Source: Streptomyces sp. NBC_00523
GTDB taxonomy: Bacteria; Actinomycetota; Actinomycetes; Streptomycetales; Streptomycetaceae
Direction: 5' to 3'
Assembly: GCF_036346615.1 (NCBI RefSeq)
Contig: NZ_CP107836.1
Span: 1,860,001-1,924,000, forward strand
DNA length: 64,000 nucleotides
This document shows positions 44,725 through 56,599 of the stretch, piece after piece. The translations under genes and the position numbers were made by a program. Numbering within the stretch: position 1 is the stretch's first letter; every line of letters starts with the position of its first letter. The notes under the pieces are model-generated. The model saw nothing but the letters and a program-made list of their open reading frames with translations, searched no databases and was not told where the DNA came from.

Positions 44725-45354
44725 GTGTCGGTACTCCCTCTGGTGTTCACAAGCGGCTGGGCGAGCGGGATCAACGCGTACGCGGTGGTCCTCCTGCTCG
44801 GCATATTCGGCGTGACCGGTGTCAGTGACGAGGTGCCCGCCTCGTTGCAGCGCACCGACGTGCTCGTCGTCGTCGCGGTCCTCTTCCTCTGCGAGGTGGT
44901 CGCCGACAAGGTCCCCTATGTCGACACCGCGTGGGACGCGGTGCACACGGTCGTCAGGCCGGTGGCGGGCGCGGTGGTCGCGGCCCTGCTGGCCGGCGAG
45001 AGCGGTTCGCTCCCGGAGATCGCGGCCGGTGCCATCGGGGGCTCGACCGCCCTGGTGAGCCATCTGGTGAAGGCCGGGACGCGGATGGCGGTCAACACCT
45101 CCCCCGAGCCCTTCAGCAACATCGCGCTGAGCGCCGCCGAGGACCTGGGCGTCGCGGGGATCGTCACCTTCGCGATCTTCCATCCGTGGATCGCCGCCAC
45201 CCTCGCCGGAACGCTCCTGGTCGTGGGGCTCGCGCTCGTGATCTTCCTGGCCTCCCGCATCCGCCGGTTCTGGCGCCGCAGGGCGCAGCGCCGCGCGGAG
45301 AAACGCGGGGTGCCGCAGCCCGTCGTCCCCCCTTCCGGCGCTCCCTGGGGCTGA
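44725..45354 (+). CDS. DUF4126 family membrane protein
   Basis: 209 residues from GTG at 44725. Five or so hydrophobic segments; the family motif is VFTSGWASGINAYAVVLLLG at the N-terminus and VNTSPEPFSNIALSAAEDLG mid-protein. The tail is basic. No ribosome binding site is present, and TACGAT lies exactly 7 bases before the start, so the mRNA is probably leaderless. The role is unknown. Confidence 0.88.
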   Translation: MSVLPLVFTSGWASGINAYAVVLLLGIFGVTGVSDEVPASLQRTDVLVVVAVLFLCEVVADKVPYVDTAWDAVHTVVRPVAGAVVAALLAGESGSLPEIAAGAIGGSTALVSHLVKAGTRMAVNTSPEPFSNIALSAAEDLGVAGIVTFAIFHPWIAATLAGTLLVVGLALVIFLASRIRRFWRRRAQRRAEKRGVPQPVVPPSGAPWG

Positions 45355-45391
45355 CGGCGGGAGTGCCGGCGGCGGCCGTTAAGGTCGCCGC

Positions 45392-46903
45392 ATGGCACGA
45401 ATTGCGGTGATCGGCGCCGGGATGGGCGCGATGGCGGCGGCGGCCCGGCTGGCCGTGGCAGGCCACCGGGTGACGGTGTACGAGCGGTCGCGGACGTACG
45501 GCGGCTCGCTCGGGCAGTACGCCGACGAGGGCTTCACGTTCGACACCGGCCCCGGACTCCTCCACCTCCCCGCGGTCTACCGCGACCTGTTCGTGAAGAC
45601 CGGCAAGGAGCCGCTGGAGCGGTGCGTCACGCTGAGCCAGGTGGATCCGGCGAGCCGGCACCTCTTCGCGGACGGCACCTCCGTGTCCCTGCCGAACGCC
45701 TCGCGTGCCGGGACCGTCGCCGCCCTGGACGCCGCGCTCGGCGGTGGGGCGGGCGCGAAGTGGGGGGCGTTCCTCGACCGGGCCAGGGACGCCTGGGACC
45801 GCTCGCGGCGGCCGCTCCTGGAGGAGCCCCTGCGCCCCGACTGGCAGGTGCTGGGCCATGACCCGTATCCGGCCGAGGAGCGCCGGCGGCTGCTGCGCCC
45901 GGCGCGGCGGGCCGGGACGGTGGCGGAGGTCGGCGCCTGGGAGCTGGCGGACCCCCGGCTGGCGGCCCTCCTGGACGGATACGCCCTCGGGTACGGCCTG
46001 GACCCCTCGCGCGCCCCGGCGGGCGCGGCCCTCCTGCCTTACATGGAGGAGACGTTCGGCACCTGGTACGTGAGCGGCGGCCTGCGCGCGCTGGCCCGGG
46101 CGGTGTACGAGCGGTGCCTGGCCCGGAAGGTGGAGTTCGTCTTCGGTGCCGAGGTGGCCCGGGTCGTGGAGAAGGACGGCCGCGCGGCGGGCGTGGAGCT
46201 GGCGGACGGGACGGTCGCGGAGGCCGCCCACGTGGTACTCGGCGCCCGGCCGTGGCCCGGCCTGGTGCCGGGTCAGGAGCTGTGGGCCGACGGGGATGTG
46301 ACGGCCCGTGCGGACGGGGCGGGGGCCAGCGGCCGGTTCGTGGTGATGCTGTCGCTGCGCGGCGGGCGGCCCGCGGACGCCGTGCACCGGACCGTGGTGC
46401 ACCCGGCGGACGGTGCGGCCGAGCACGAGGCGGTGTTCGGGGGCCGGATCGCCGCGCACCCGACGGTGACCGTGCTGCGCCCCGACGATCCGTCGACCCG
46501 CCCCGACGCGGAGCACGAGGCGGTGACGCTGGTGGCGACGGTGGCCCCGCACGGCCCGGTGGACTGGACGGACGAGGCGCTGCGGGCCCGGTTCGAGGAG
46601 ACGCTGACCGCGGCGGCGGGCGCGGCGGTGCCGGACCTTCGGGAGCGAGTGCTGCGGACGGAGGTGCGGACGCCCGCCGAGACCGCCGCGGACACGGGGG
46701 CCGAGGGCGGTGCCGTGCCGCCGCCGTCGCTGGGCGGTGCCGGGGGCGCGTACCTGCACGCCGCCAACCGGACCCGGCTGCCGGGCCTGTTGCTGGCCGG
46801 CGGCTGGTCGCATCCGGGCGGCGGACTGGCGCACGCGGGCATGTCCGGGGCGCTGGTCGCGGGGACCGTGGTGGAGGGGGACGGCTTCCGCGGCTCGCAG
46901 TGA
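45392..46903 (+). CDS. FAD-dependent oxidoreductase, phytoene-desaturase-like
   Basis: 503 residues. N-terminal dinucleotide fold RIAVIGAGMGAMAAAARLA, then ERSRTYGGSLGQYADEGFTF and DTGPGLLHLP, the layout of CrtI/phytoene-desaturase-type amine oxidoreductases. The C-terminal FAD motif is LLLAGGWSHPGGGLAHAGMS. No carotenoid genes are nearby, so the substrate is open. TAAGGT lies 6 bases before the ATG with no ribosome binding site, which suggests a leaderless transcript. It is convergent with the next gene. Confidence 0.88.
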   Translation: MARIAVIGAGMGAMAAAARLAVAGHRVTVYERSRTYGGSLGQYADEGFTFDTGPGLLHLPAVYRDLFVKTGKEPLERCVTLSQVDPASRHLFADGTSVSLPNASRAGTVAALDAALGGGAGAKWGAFLDRARDAWDRSRRPLLEEPLRPDWQVLGHDPYPAEERRRLLRPARRAGTVAEVGAWELADPRLAALLDGYALGYGLDPSRAPAGAALLPYMEETFGTWYVSGGLRALARAVYERCLARKVEFVFGAEVARVVEKDGRAAGVELADGTVAEAAHVVLGARPWPGLVPGQELWADGDVTARADGAGASGRFVVMLSLRGGRPADAVHRTVVHPADGAAEHEAVFGGRIAAHPTVTVLRPDDPSTRPDAEHEAVTLVATVAPHGPVDWTDEALRARFEETLTAAAGAAVPDLRERVLRTEVRTPAETAADTGAEGGAVPPPSLGGAGGAYLHAANRTRLPGLLLAGGWSHPGGGLAHAGMSGALVAGTVVEGDGFRGSQ

Positions 46904-46916
46904 GCCCGGGGGCGTC

Positions 46917-47786
46917 TCAGTAGCGGTACTGGTCGTTGTAGCCGGTGTCGTAGCCGTTCGGGTACGGGGCCGGCTGGGCGGCGGGCTGCTGCGGGTACTG
47001 CTCGCCCTCGCGCTGCTGCGGCACCCAGACGCCGCCCGGCGGGGTCTCCGAGCCGTAGCCGTCGCCCTGCGCGTACGGGTCGGCGTACTGCTGCTGGCCG
47101 CCGTAGCCGTCGTAGTTCCCGTAGCCGTCGTACGTGCCGTACTGCGGGGTGCTCGCGGTGGTGCCGATGTACGGGTCGGAGTAGGCGGCGTAGCTCTGCT
47201 GATCGGTGCCGTAGTCGTACTGCCCGGCTCCGGCGTAGGTGTCCTGGCCCTGGGGCTGGTGGGCCGGGTAGCCGTAGGGGTCGTACGCCTCGTGGCTCTG
47301 CGCGGCCTGGGGCTCCTGGGCCGGGCGGGGCGGCGTGGGGTCGGTGTAGATCCCGTACTGCCCGGTGTCCTCGGGCATCGGCTCGGTCGCGTAGACCGCG
47401 GCGGGGGCAGGGGCGGACGGCGGGGCGTCCGGGACGTCGGGGGCGCCGCCCTCGTACTCCACCTCCAGGTCCGAGACCTCCAGGGTGGGCTTGCGTGCGG
47501 CCCCACCGCGCCGGCGGCGGCTCTCGCCGGGCTTGCCCCCGATCGCCCAGCCGGTGGAGAAGCCCTTGCGGAACGAGAGCGTGACGTAGGTCTGGCCGGT
47601 GGCGAAGGCGACCGCGCCGAGGGCGATGACGGGCACGGACGGCATCAGGACGCCGATCACCACGCAGAGGAAGCCGGTGAAGGCGAGGAGGCGCCAGCGC
47701 AGCCGCGCCTTGTACTGCAACAGCACTTCGCCGAGCAGCCACAGCGCGACGACACCGAACGCGATGTAGAGGACCGTCCAGCCCAT
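46917..47786 (-). CDS. Membrane protein with Tyr/Gly/Gln-rich disordered tail
   Basis: 289 residues, ATG at 47786. Two to three hydrophobic helices lie in residues 1-60 (LYIAFGVVALWLLGEVLL; LAFTGFLCVVIGVLMP), followed by FATGQTYVTLSFRKGFSTGW. From about residue 95 the protein is acidic, then a low-complexity tail of about 150 residues dominated by Tyr, Gly, Gln, Asp and Pro, for example YGTYDGYGNYDGYGGQQQ, ending YNDQYRY. Such aromatic-rich disordered tails favour self-association. No function is recognised. Confidence 0.75.
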   Translation of the reverse strand: MGWTVLYIAFGVVALWLLGEVLLQYKARLRWRLLAFTGFLCVVIGVLMPSVPVIALGAVAFATGQTYVTLSFRKGFSTGWAIGGKPGESRRRRGGAARKPTLEVSDLEVEYEGGAPDVPDAPPSAPAPAAVYATEPMPEDTGQYGIYTDPTPPRPAQEPQAAQSHEAYDPYGYPAHQPQGQDTYAGAGQYDYGTDQQSYAAYSDPYIGTTASTPQYGTYDGYGNYDGYGGQQQYADPYAQGDGYGSETPPGGVWVPQQREGEQYPQQPAAQPAPYPNGYDTGYNDQYRY

Positions 47787-47836
47787 GCCCGCCCCCTTCT
47801 ACGGCCACCGCCCCGGTTGGTGGCGGGTACGGCCGG

Positions 47837-48754
47837 TCACGACTGCTTGTGCAGTCCGAGATTCTCGTAGATCTCGAGCGTCGCAGTCGAGTTGTTCAGC
47901 GTGATGAAGTGCAGTCCGGGCACGCCCTCGGAGAGCAGCTTCGCGCTGAACCGCGTTGCGAAGTCGATGCCAATGGAGCGTACAGCGGCGGGGTCGTCCT
48001 TGGCGGCGAGGATGCGCTCTTTCAGGTCGTCGGGCAGCTGCGCGTCGCTGAGCTGGGAGAATCGCTCCAATTGCCGGACGTTGGTGACCGGCATGACCTC
48101 GGGGATGATCGGGGTTTCGCAACCCGCCGCGACCACCCGGTCACGCATCCGGAGATAGGCCTCCGGATCGAAGAACATCTGCGTGATCGCGTAGTCGGCG
48201 CCGGCCCGGCACTTGTCCACGAAGTGGCGGATGTCGGTGTCCCAGTCGTCGGAGCGCGGGTGTCGCTCGGGGAACGCCGCGACGCCCACGCAGAAGTCGC
48301 CGGCCTCCTTGATCAGCCGGACCAGGTCCGCCGCGTACTTCACGCCCTGCGGGTGCTCGACCCAGGGACCCATCGGGTCGCCCGGCGGGTCTCCGCGCAC
48401 GGCGAGGATGTTCCGGATGCCGGCGTCCGCGTACTGGCCGACCATGTTGCGCAGTTCGGCGATCGAGTGGTCGACCGCGGTGAGGTGCGCGACCGGGGTG
48501 AGCGTGGACTCGGCGGCGATGTCCTGGGTGGCCTTCACCGTGCCGGCACGGGTGGAACCGCCGGCTCCGTACGTCACCGAGACGAAGCTCGGGGCTACGG
48601 CCTCCACCCGGCGCAGCGCGTTCCAGAGATTGCGCTCGCCCTTCTCGGTCTTGGGCGCCCAGAATTCGAACGAGTACGAGGTCGCGCCGGTCGCGAGCAT
48701 CTCACGCACGGTGCGCGCGTGATCTGTCCTGGTGGAAGGTGTGCCAAGGGCCAT
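47837..48754 (-). CDS. metF: Methylenetetrahydrofolate reductase
   Basis: 305 residues. The flavin TIM-barrel motifs are present: [14 protein letters not shown] (catalytic Glu), [24 protein letters not shown] and [16 protein letters not shown]. It reduces methylene-THF to methyl-THF for methionine synthesis. TAACCT lies 6 bases before the ATG at 48754, with no ribosome binding site, so the message is probably leaderless and cannot carry a 5' riboswitch. Confidence 0.96.
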   Translation of the reverse strand: MALGTPSTRTDHARTVREMLATGATSYSFEFWAPKTEKGERNLWNALRRVEAVAPSFVSVTYGAGGSTRAGTVKATQDIAAESTLTPVAHLTAVDHSIAELRNMVGQYADAGIRNILAVRGDPPGDPMGPWVEHPQGVKYAADLVRLIKEAGDFCVGVAAFPERHPRSDDWDTDIRHFVDKCRAGADYAITQMFFDPEAYLRMRDRVVAAGCETPIIPEVMPVTNVRQLERFSQLSDAQLPDDLKERILAAKDDPAAVRSIGIDFATRFSAKLLSEGVPGLHFITLNNSTATLEIYENLGLHKQS

Positions 48755-48894
48755 ACGGGCAGGTTAACCAGGGCGGGGCGGGCCCCCAACCGAACCGGAG
48801 TCATTTGCCGGAATTGACTGATTCTTGTCCATCCTTCGGACAGATCCGTCCCAGAACCGCCCCGGGCCGCCCCTCCGGCGACGGCCGTCCGCCG

Positions 48895-49548
48895 TCAGGC
48901 TCCGGCGCGCTCGCGGACCCGTCGCGCCAGCTCAGCGGCGGCGGCGCCCGGGTCGGACGCCTCGGTCAGGGCCCGTACGACGACGATCCGGCGGGCCCCG
49001 GCGTCCAGCACCTGGTCGAGGTTGTCCGCGTCGATGCCCCCGATGGCGAACCAGGGGCGGCCCGGGGCGAGCGAGGCGGCGTAGCGCACGAGGTCCAGGC
49101 CTGGCGCGTGGCGGCCGGGCTTGGTGGGGGTGGGCCAGCAGGGGCCGGTGCAGAAGTAGTCCACGCCGGGCTCGGCGACGGCGGCGTCGACCTCCGCCTC
49201 GGCGTGCGTGGAGCGGCCGATGACCGGCTCGGCGCCGATGATCGCGCGGGCCGCGGGTACCGGCAGGTCGCCCTGGCCCAGGTGCAGCACGTCGGCGCCG
49301 ATGGCGTGGGCCACGTCCGCCCGGTCGTTGACGGCGAGGAGCTTGCCGTGCCGCTTGCAGGCGTCCGCGAGGACGGCGAGGCGGTCGAGCTCCTCGCCCG
49401 CCTCCATGCCCTTGTCGCGGAGCTGGACGATGTCCACCCCGCCGGCGAGGACCGCGTCGAGGAAGTCGGCCAGGTCGCCCTGGCGCCTGCGCGCGTCCGT
49501 GCACAGGTAGAGCCGGGCGTCGGACAGCTGCGCGCGAGGCGTGGACAT
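48895..49548 (-). CDS. thiE: Thiamine-phosphate synthase ThiE
   Basis: 217 residues, ATG at 49548 with GGGGGGAA upstream. Motifs: [35 protein letters not shown] and [22 protein letters not shown] (pyrophosphate loop) and [15 protein letters not shown]. It joins the pyrimidine and thiazole phosphates to give thiamine phosphate. No TPP riboswitch is visible in front of it, unlike thiO on the other strand. Confidence 0.95.
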   Translation of the reverse strand: MSTPRAQLSDARLYLCTDARRRQGDLADFLDAVLAGGVDIVQLRDKGMEAGEELDRLAVLADACKRHGKLLAVNDRADVAHAIGADVLHLGQGDLPVPAARAIIGAEPVIGRSTHAEAEVDAAVAEPGVDYFCTGPCWPTPTKPGRHAPGLDLVRYAASLAPGRPWFAIGGIDADNLDQVLDAGARRIVVVRALTEASDPGAAAAELARRVRERAGA

Positions 49549-49599
49549 GGTGCGGTTCCCCCCGGGGAGACGGTGATAGTGGATCGGTGGTGCGGCGCA

Positions 49600-49640
49600 G
49601 GGAAGCGGGCCGCCCGCTCGCGCGGTGCGGCCCGCTTCCC
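49600..49640 (-). terminator. Terminator after the Rv2175c-like gene
   Basis: Fourteen-base perfect arms, GGGAAGCGGGCCGC (49600-49613) and its complement (49627-49640), lie 6 bases past the stop of the minus-strand gene. Confidence 0.8.
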
Positions 49641-49646
49641 GGTCGG

Positions 49647-50012
49647 TCAGACGGCGAGCGCCTGGGCGCGGCGCTTCACCTCCGTGCCGCGGTTCTCACT
49701 CAGTGCCTGCGCGGGCGTGCCCGGCAGGGACGGGTCGGGGGTGAAGAGCCATTCGAGCATCTCCTCGTCGGAGTAGCCGTCGTCCTTCAGGAGCGTCAGG
49801 GTCCCGGAGAGGCCCTTGACCACCTTGTCGCCGTCGATGAAGGCGGCGGGCACCTGAAGCGTCCGGTTCTCCCCACGGCGTACGGCGATGAGCTGGCCCT
49901 CCTTGACCAGCTGCCGCACACGCGTCACCTCGACATCGAGCATTTCCGCGATGTCGGGCAGGTGGAGCCAGGCGGGGACGAGTGCATCGGTCTTTGCGTC
50001 AATCTCGGTCAC
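49647..50012 (-). CDS. Rv2175c-family DNA-binding protein
   Basis: 121 residues from GTG at 50012. A helix-turn-helix reads [20 protein letters not shown], followed by the winged part [21 protein letters not shown] and a C-terminal helical domain ([21 protein letters not shown]). It matches the mycobacterial Rv2175c family, a DNA-binding protein that in M. tuberculosis is a substrate of the Ser/Thr kinase PknL. A PASTA kinase gene lies 3.8 kb away here. Target DNA is unknown. Confidence 0.88.
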   Translation of the reverse strand: MTEIDAKTDALVPAWLHLPDIAEMLDVEVTRVRQLVKEGQLIAVRRGENRTLQVPAAFIDGDKVVKGLSGTLTLLKDDGYSDEEMLEWLFTPDPSLPGTPAQALSENRGTEVKRRAQALAV

Positions 50013-50076
50013 GGGACAAGCCTGCCATCCCGGACTGACAGCCGAAACCCGGACTCGGCCCTTCAGGTCCACGCCG

Positions 50077-51309
50077 CTACGGCAGGGCCGCCGCCTTGAG
50101 CGCTACGGCGGGGTCGCCGGCCCGGTCCGCGTCGAGCCGGGCCCCCGCCTCGATGAGCCGGCGCCCCTGGGCCAGGTCGCGCGGGCGGCCCACCGCGAGC
50201 ACCGCGACCAGGGCGTCGTCGCGCAGCCAGCACACCGACCAGGCGGGCTCGGCCGGGTCGCCGCGCCACAGCAGGGTGTCCGCGTCCGCGTGGTGCCCGG
50301 CGTACTGCACGAACCGGCCGAACTGCTCGGACCAGAAGTAGGGCACGGGGTCGTACGGCGGGATGTCGGCGCCCTCCGTCGCGATGTGGGCGGCGGCGGT
50401 CCTGGGCCCCTGGAGGGCGTTGTCCCAGTGGTGGACGACCAGGCGGGTGCCGTAGCGGGCCGAGGGGAAGGAGGCGCAGTCGCCGACCGCGTACACATCG
50501 GGGAGCGAGGTGCGCAGCGCGGCGTCGGCGGTCACCGAGCCCTCGGGCCCGAACGCGATGCCGGAACCGGCGAGCCAGCCGGTGGCGGGGCGGGCGCCGA
50601 TACCGACGACGACCGCGCCCGCCGGGAGGGTGCGCCCGTCGGCGAGGACCACCGTGCCGGGCTCGACGCGGGCGACCCGGGCGCCGGTGAGGAGCCGGGC
50701 GCCGCTCTCCTCGTACCAGGCGGCCATGGGGGCGGCGACCTCGGCGGGCAGGGCGCCGGCCAGGGGGCGGTCCGCGGCCTCCACGACGGTGACCTCGCAG
50801 CCGGCGGCGCGGGCGGCGGTGGCGAACTCGGCGCCGATCCAGCCGGCGCCGACGACCACGACGGGGTGCCCGGCTTCGAGGACGGGGCGCAGCCGGGCCG
50901 CGTCGTCCAGGGTGCGCAGCAGATGGACGCCGGGGACTCCGGCGGAGCCGGGCAGGGCGACGGGTTCGGCGCCGGTGGCGAGGACCAGGACGTCGTAGGG
51001 GACCGGGCCCTCGGATGTGTCGAGTTCGTGGTCGCCCGCGCGGACCCCGGTGACCTCGCAGCCCAGGCGCAGGGCGATGTCCAGCCCCTCGAAGTCGATG
51101 TCGAAGGCGGACTCCTCGGCCTTGCCGAGCAGCACCGCCTTGGACAGCGGGGGCCGGTCGTAGGGCTGGTGGGGTTCGGCGCCGATCAGCGTGACGGGGC
51201 CGGTGAAGCCCTGTTCCCGCAGGGCGACGGCGGTCTGCACACCCGCCATGCCCGCGCCCGCGACGACGACCCGGCGTTCCGTCCGCTCTGCCCGCTGCTG
51301 CTCGCTCAC
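50077..51309 (-). CDS. NAD(P)/FAD-dependent oxidoreductase, ferredoxin-reductase-like
   Basis: 410 residues. First FAD fold VVVAGAGMAGVQTAVALREQ, then YDRPPLSK and VLATGAEPVALPG; NAD fold VVVVGAGWIGAEFATAARAA; and YAVGDCASFPS for the flavin tail. The C-terminal domain starts near FWSEQFGRFVQYAG, as in rubredoxin/ferredoxin reductases of class I dioxygenase systems. No ferredoxin gene is adjacent. TAAGGT lies 6 bases before the GTG, so either a leaderless start or an AAGGTGG ribosome binding site explains initiation. It is divergent from the TPP riboswitch. Confidence 0.9.
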   Translation of the reverse strand: MSEQQRAERTERRVVVAGAGMAGVQTAVALREQGFTGPVTLIGAEPHQPYDRPPLSKAVLLGKAEESAFDIDFEGLDIALRLGCEVTGVRAGDHELDTSEGPVPYDVLVLATGAEPVALPGSAGVPGVHLLRTLDDAARLRPVLEAGHPVVVVGAGWIGAEFATAARAAGCEVTVVEAADRPLAGALPAEVAAPMAAWYEESGARLLTGARVARVEPGTVVLADGRTLPAGAVVVGIGARPATGWLAGSGIAFGPEGSVTADAALRTSLPDVYAVGDCASFPSARYGTRLVVHHWDNALQGPRTAAAHIATEGADIPPYDPVPYFWSEQFGRFVQYAGHHADADTLLWRGDPAEPAWSVCWLRDDALVAVLAVGRPRDLAQGRRLIEAGARLDADRAGDPAVALKAAALP

Positions 51310-51415
51310 CTGTCCACCTTACGTAGCTGACGAGCCATCAGGAAAGGGCGCCCCCTCCCCCGGCCCTCCCTACCCGGTCCGCGGGCCGGGGTTTAGGCTG
51401 GCCACCGTAAGACAC

Positions 51416-51505
51416 GCGGGAGCCCGGACGCACCGGGCTGAGAGGGAGGCTGGACGGCCTCCGACCGTACGAACCTGATCCGGGTCATGCCGGCGAAGGG
51501 AGGGG
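51416..51505 (+). promoter_or_regulatory. TPP (thiamine pyrophosphate) riboswitch
   Basis: The conserved elements are CTGAGA at 51438-51443 and the thi-box ACCTGATCCGGGTCATGCCG within 51471-51501, with the P3 arm (GGAGGC/GCCTCC) between. The final GAAGGGAGGGG holds the ribosome binding site of thiO, so TPP binding probably blocks translation rather than terminating transcription. Confidence 0.93.
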
Positions 51506-51515
51506 CTGGACACCC

Positions 51516-53703
<2,188 letters not shown>

Positions 53704-53791
53704 CACGCGCCTGTCACGGCTCGGCTTCAGTCCTGCCCCGGGTTCGCTCCACCGCGGCGGGCCTGTCCGCGGCGGCTCGTAGACTCGCATG

Positions 53792-55711
53792 GTGGATACG
53801 ACCCTCCAGGACCCCCTCGTCGGGCAGCTGCTCGACGGCCGCTACCGCGTCGATGCCCGCATCGCCGTGGGCGGCATGGCCACGGTCTACCAGGCCATGG
53901 ACATGCGGCTCGACCGGGTGCTCGCCCTCAAGGTGATGCATCCGGCGCTGGCGACCGACGCCTCGTTCGTCGAGCGCTTCATCCGCGAGGCCAAGTCGGT
54001 GGCGCATCTCGCCCACCCCAACGTGGTCGGGGTCTTCGACCAGGGCGCCCAGGGTCAGTACGTCTACCTGGCGATGGAGTACGTCGCCGGGTGCACGCTG
54101 CGCGACGTGCTGAGCGAGCGCGGCGCGCTCCGGCCCCGGGCCGCGCTGGACATCCTGGAATCGGTCCTCGCCGCCCTCGGCGCGGCGCACCGGGCGGGCT
54201 TCGTGCACCGCGACATGAAGCCGGAGAACGTGCTGATCGGGGACGACGGCCGGGTCAAGGTCGCCGACTTCGGCCTGGTCCGGGCCGTGGACACGGTCAC
54301 GAACACCACCGGGACGATCCTCGGCACCGTCTCGTACCTGGCCCCGGAGCAGATCGAGCACGGCACGGCGGACACCCGCGCCGATGTGTACGCCTGCGGG
54401 GTCGTGCTGTACGAGATGCTGACCGGCGCCAAGCCGCGTGACGGGGAGTCCCCCGCCCAGGTCATCTACCAGCATCTGCACGAGGACGTGCCGCCCCCGT
54501 CCGCCGTCGTCCCCGGTCTCGCGCCCGAGCTGGACGCGCTGGTGGCGAGCGCCACCGCCCGGGACCCGGAGGCCCGCCCGTTCGACGCGGTGGCACTGCT
54601 CGCCGGGGCCCGCCGGACGCGCGCCGCCCTCACGGACGCGCAGCTCGACGCCGTACCGCCGCAGGCCCTGCCGGAGCCCGGCCCGGAGGGCTCCGACGCG
54701 CGGACGACGGTGATCCCCCGGGTCCTGCCCCAGGACCTCGGCACCGCCCACCACACCAGCCGGCTGGAGATGCCTCCGCCCCCGCCTCCGCAGCGGCCGC
54801 GCCGGACCGGGCCGCTCGGCGGCGCCCGGCGCGGGCTGATCGCGGCGGTCCTGGCGGTCCTCGTCGTCCTGGGCGTCGGCGGCGGCGTCTGGTACATCAA
54901 CTCCGGGCAGTTCACGAAGGTCCCCTCGCTGCTGGGCCAGACCGAGAAGACGGCCAAGGAGCGGCTCTCCGGCGCCGGTCTGGAGCTGAAGGGCGTGGAG
55001 CGGGCCTTCAGCGACACCGTGGACCGGGGCAAGGTGATCCGCAGCAACCCCAAGTCCGGCGCCCGGATCAGGGGCAACGGCTCGGTCTCGCTCGTCGTCT
55101 CGCGCGGCCCCGAGATCGTCCAGGTGCCCGACGTCACGGGCGACCGGCTCGCCGACGCCAGGCAGCGGCTGACGAAGGCGGGCCTGCTCCCGGGCATGGT
55201 CACCAAGGAGTTCAGCGAAGACGTGGCGGCCGGCGAGGTGGTGCGTACGGACCCCGAGGCGGGCACCGACCGCCACCCGGACTCGGCGGTCGCGATCGTC
55301 GTCTCCCAGGGCAGCCCCGTCGACGTCCCCGATGTCACCGGGCTCTCCGTCGACGACGCCACCGACACGCTGGCCGACGAGGGCCTGAAGGTGAAGGTGA
55401 AGCCCGGCCGGGTGCACTCGCCGGAGGACGAGGGCGACATCGCCGTCCAGTCACCGGAGGAGGGCGCCGAGGCGGCCGATGGCGACACCGTGACGCTGAC
55501 GGTCTCCTCCGGTCCGCGCATGGTCGGCGTGCCGGACGTGGTCGGCAAGAACGTGGACGACGCCCGCGACGAGCTGGAGGCGGCGGGCTTCGAGGTCAAG
55601 GTCGACCGCGGCTTCCTCTCCTTCAGCGACAAGGTCTCCGGCCAGTCCGTGGACGGCGGCGACCGGGCCCCCGAGGGCAGCACCATCACCATCAAGACCA
55701 AGGGACTGTAG
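53792..55711 (+). CDS. Serine/threonine protein kinase with PASTA repeats (PknB/StkP type)
   Basis: 639 residues. Kinase domain about residues 16-280: GRYRVDARIAVGGMATVYQA, Lys near 47 in LALKVM, HRDMKPENV (catalytic Asp near 141), ADFGLVRA and GTVSYLAPEQ. A linker leads to one membrane helix (AAVLAVLVVLGVGGGVWYI, about 352-370), then four external PASTA repeats (KVPSLLGQT, QVPDVTGDR, DVPDVTGLS, GVPDVVGKN) that bind wall fragments or lipid II. Such kinases tune wall growth. TAGACT lies 6 bases before GTG 53792, so a leaderless start there is preferred over ATG 53789. Confidence 0.94.
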   Translation: MDTTLQDPLVGQLLDGRYRVDARIAVGGMATVYQAMDMRLDRVLALKVMHPALATDASFVERFIREAKSVAHLAHPNVVGVFDQGAQGQYVYLAMEYVAGCTLRDVLSERGALRPRAALDILESVLAALGAAHRAGFVHRDMKPENVLIGDDGRVKVADFGLVRAVDTVTNTTGTILGTVSYLAPEQIEHGTADTRADVYACGVVLYEMLTGAKPRDGESPAQVIYQHLHEDVPPPSAVVPGLAPELDALVASATARDPEARPFDAVALLAGARRTRAALTDAQLDAVPPQALPEPGPEGSDARTTVIPRVLPQDLGTAHHTSRLEMPPPPPPQRPRRTGPLGGARRGLIAAVLAVLVVLGVGGGVWYINSGQFTKVPSLLGQTEKTAKERLSGAGLELKGVERAFSDTVDRGKVIRSNPKSGARIRGNGSVSLVVSRGPEIVQVPDVTGDRLADARQRLTKAGLLPGMVTKEFSEDVAAGEVVRTDPEAGTDRHPDSAVAIVVSQGSPVDVPDVTGLSVDDATDTLADEGLKVKVKPGRVHSPEDEGDIAVQSPEEGAEAADGDTVTLTVSSGPRMVGVPDVVGKNVDDARDELEAAGFEVKVDRGFLSFSDKVSGQSVDGGDRAPEGSTITIKTKGL

Positions 55712-55719
55712 AGATCCGT

Positions 55720-56577
55720 ATGCGCAACCCAGTCGGCGGCCATGTGCCGGTGGCCGGCGGCCTCGCCAAGGTCGGCCTCCCCTACGCCCGCGAGATGGGC
55801 GCCGAGGCCGTCCAGGTCTTCGTCGCCAACGCGCGCGGCTGGGCCACCCCGGCCGGGAATCCGGCGCAGGACGCCCTGTTCCGCGAGCAGTGCGCCGCCG
55901 AGTCCGTACCGGCGTACGTGCACGCCCCGTATCTGATCAACTTCGGCTCGCACACCCCGGCGACGGTGGAGCGGTCCGTGGAGTCGCTGCGCCACTCGCT
56001 GCGCCGGGCCCGTGAGATCGGGGCGCTGGGCGTCGTGGTGCACACGGGGTCGGCGACCGGCGGGCGGCCCCGCGAGGAGGCGCTGGCCCAGGTGCGGACG
56101 CACATGCGGCCGCTGCTGGACGAGCTGACGCACGACGACGACCCGTTCCTGCTGCTGGAGTCCACCGCCGGGCAGGGTTCCTCGCTCTGCTCGCGGACCT
56201 GGGACTTCGGCCCGTACTTCGAGGCGCTGGACGCCCACCCGAAGCTCGGGGTCTGCCTGGACACCTGCCACATCTTCGCGGCCGGGCACGACCTGGCCGG
56301 GCCCGGCGGGATGAAGGAGACGCTGGACCTGCTGGTGGAGACGGTCGGCGAGGGCCGGCTGAAGCTCATCCACGCCAATGACTCCAAGGACGTCTCCGGC
56401 GCCCACAAGGACCGGCACGAGAACATCGGCTCGGGCCACATCGGCGAGGAGCCGTTCCGCGAGCTGTTCACGCACCCGGCCACCGAGGGCGTGCCGCTGG
56501 TCATCGAGACACCGGGCGGCAAGGAGGGCCACGCGGCGGACGTGGCCCGGCTCCAGGCGCTGCGCGACGGCGGCTGA
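55720..56577 (+). CDS. nfo: Deoxyribonuclease IV (AP endonuclease)
   Basis: 285 residues, starting 8 bases after the kinase stop. TIM-barrel with three-metal site: YVHAPYLINFGSH, VVVHTGSATG, LLLESTAGQGSS, VCLDTCHIFAAGHDL, LIHANDSKDVSGAHKDRHEN and IGSGHIGEEPF, PLVIETPGG. It cuts DNA at abasic sites during base excision repair. Why it trails the kinase is not clear; the spacing suggests a shared transcript. Confidence 0.94.
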   Translation: MRNPVGGHVPVAGGLAKVGLPYAREMGAEAVQVFVANARGWATPAGNPAQDALFREQCAAESVPAYVHAPYLINFGSHTPATVERSVESLRHSLRRAREIGALGVVVHTGSATGGRPREEALAQVRTHMRPLLDELTHDDDPFLLLESTAGQGSSLCSRTWDFGPYFEALDAHPKLGVCLDTCHIFAAGHDLAGPGGMKETLDLLVETVGEGRLKLIHANDSKDVSGAHKDRHENIGSGHIGEEPFRELFTHPATEGVPLVIETPGGKEGHAADVARLQALRDGG

Positions 56578-56599
56578 GGCGGCCGGTTCGGCGCCCGGT

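Noticed and set aside
48755..48894. S-adenosyl-compound riboswitch before metF
   Set aside because: The predicted transcript starts at the metF start codon and the gap shows no conserved riboswitch core.
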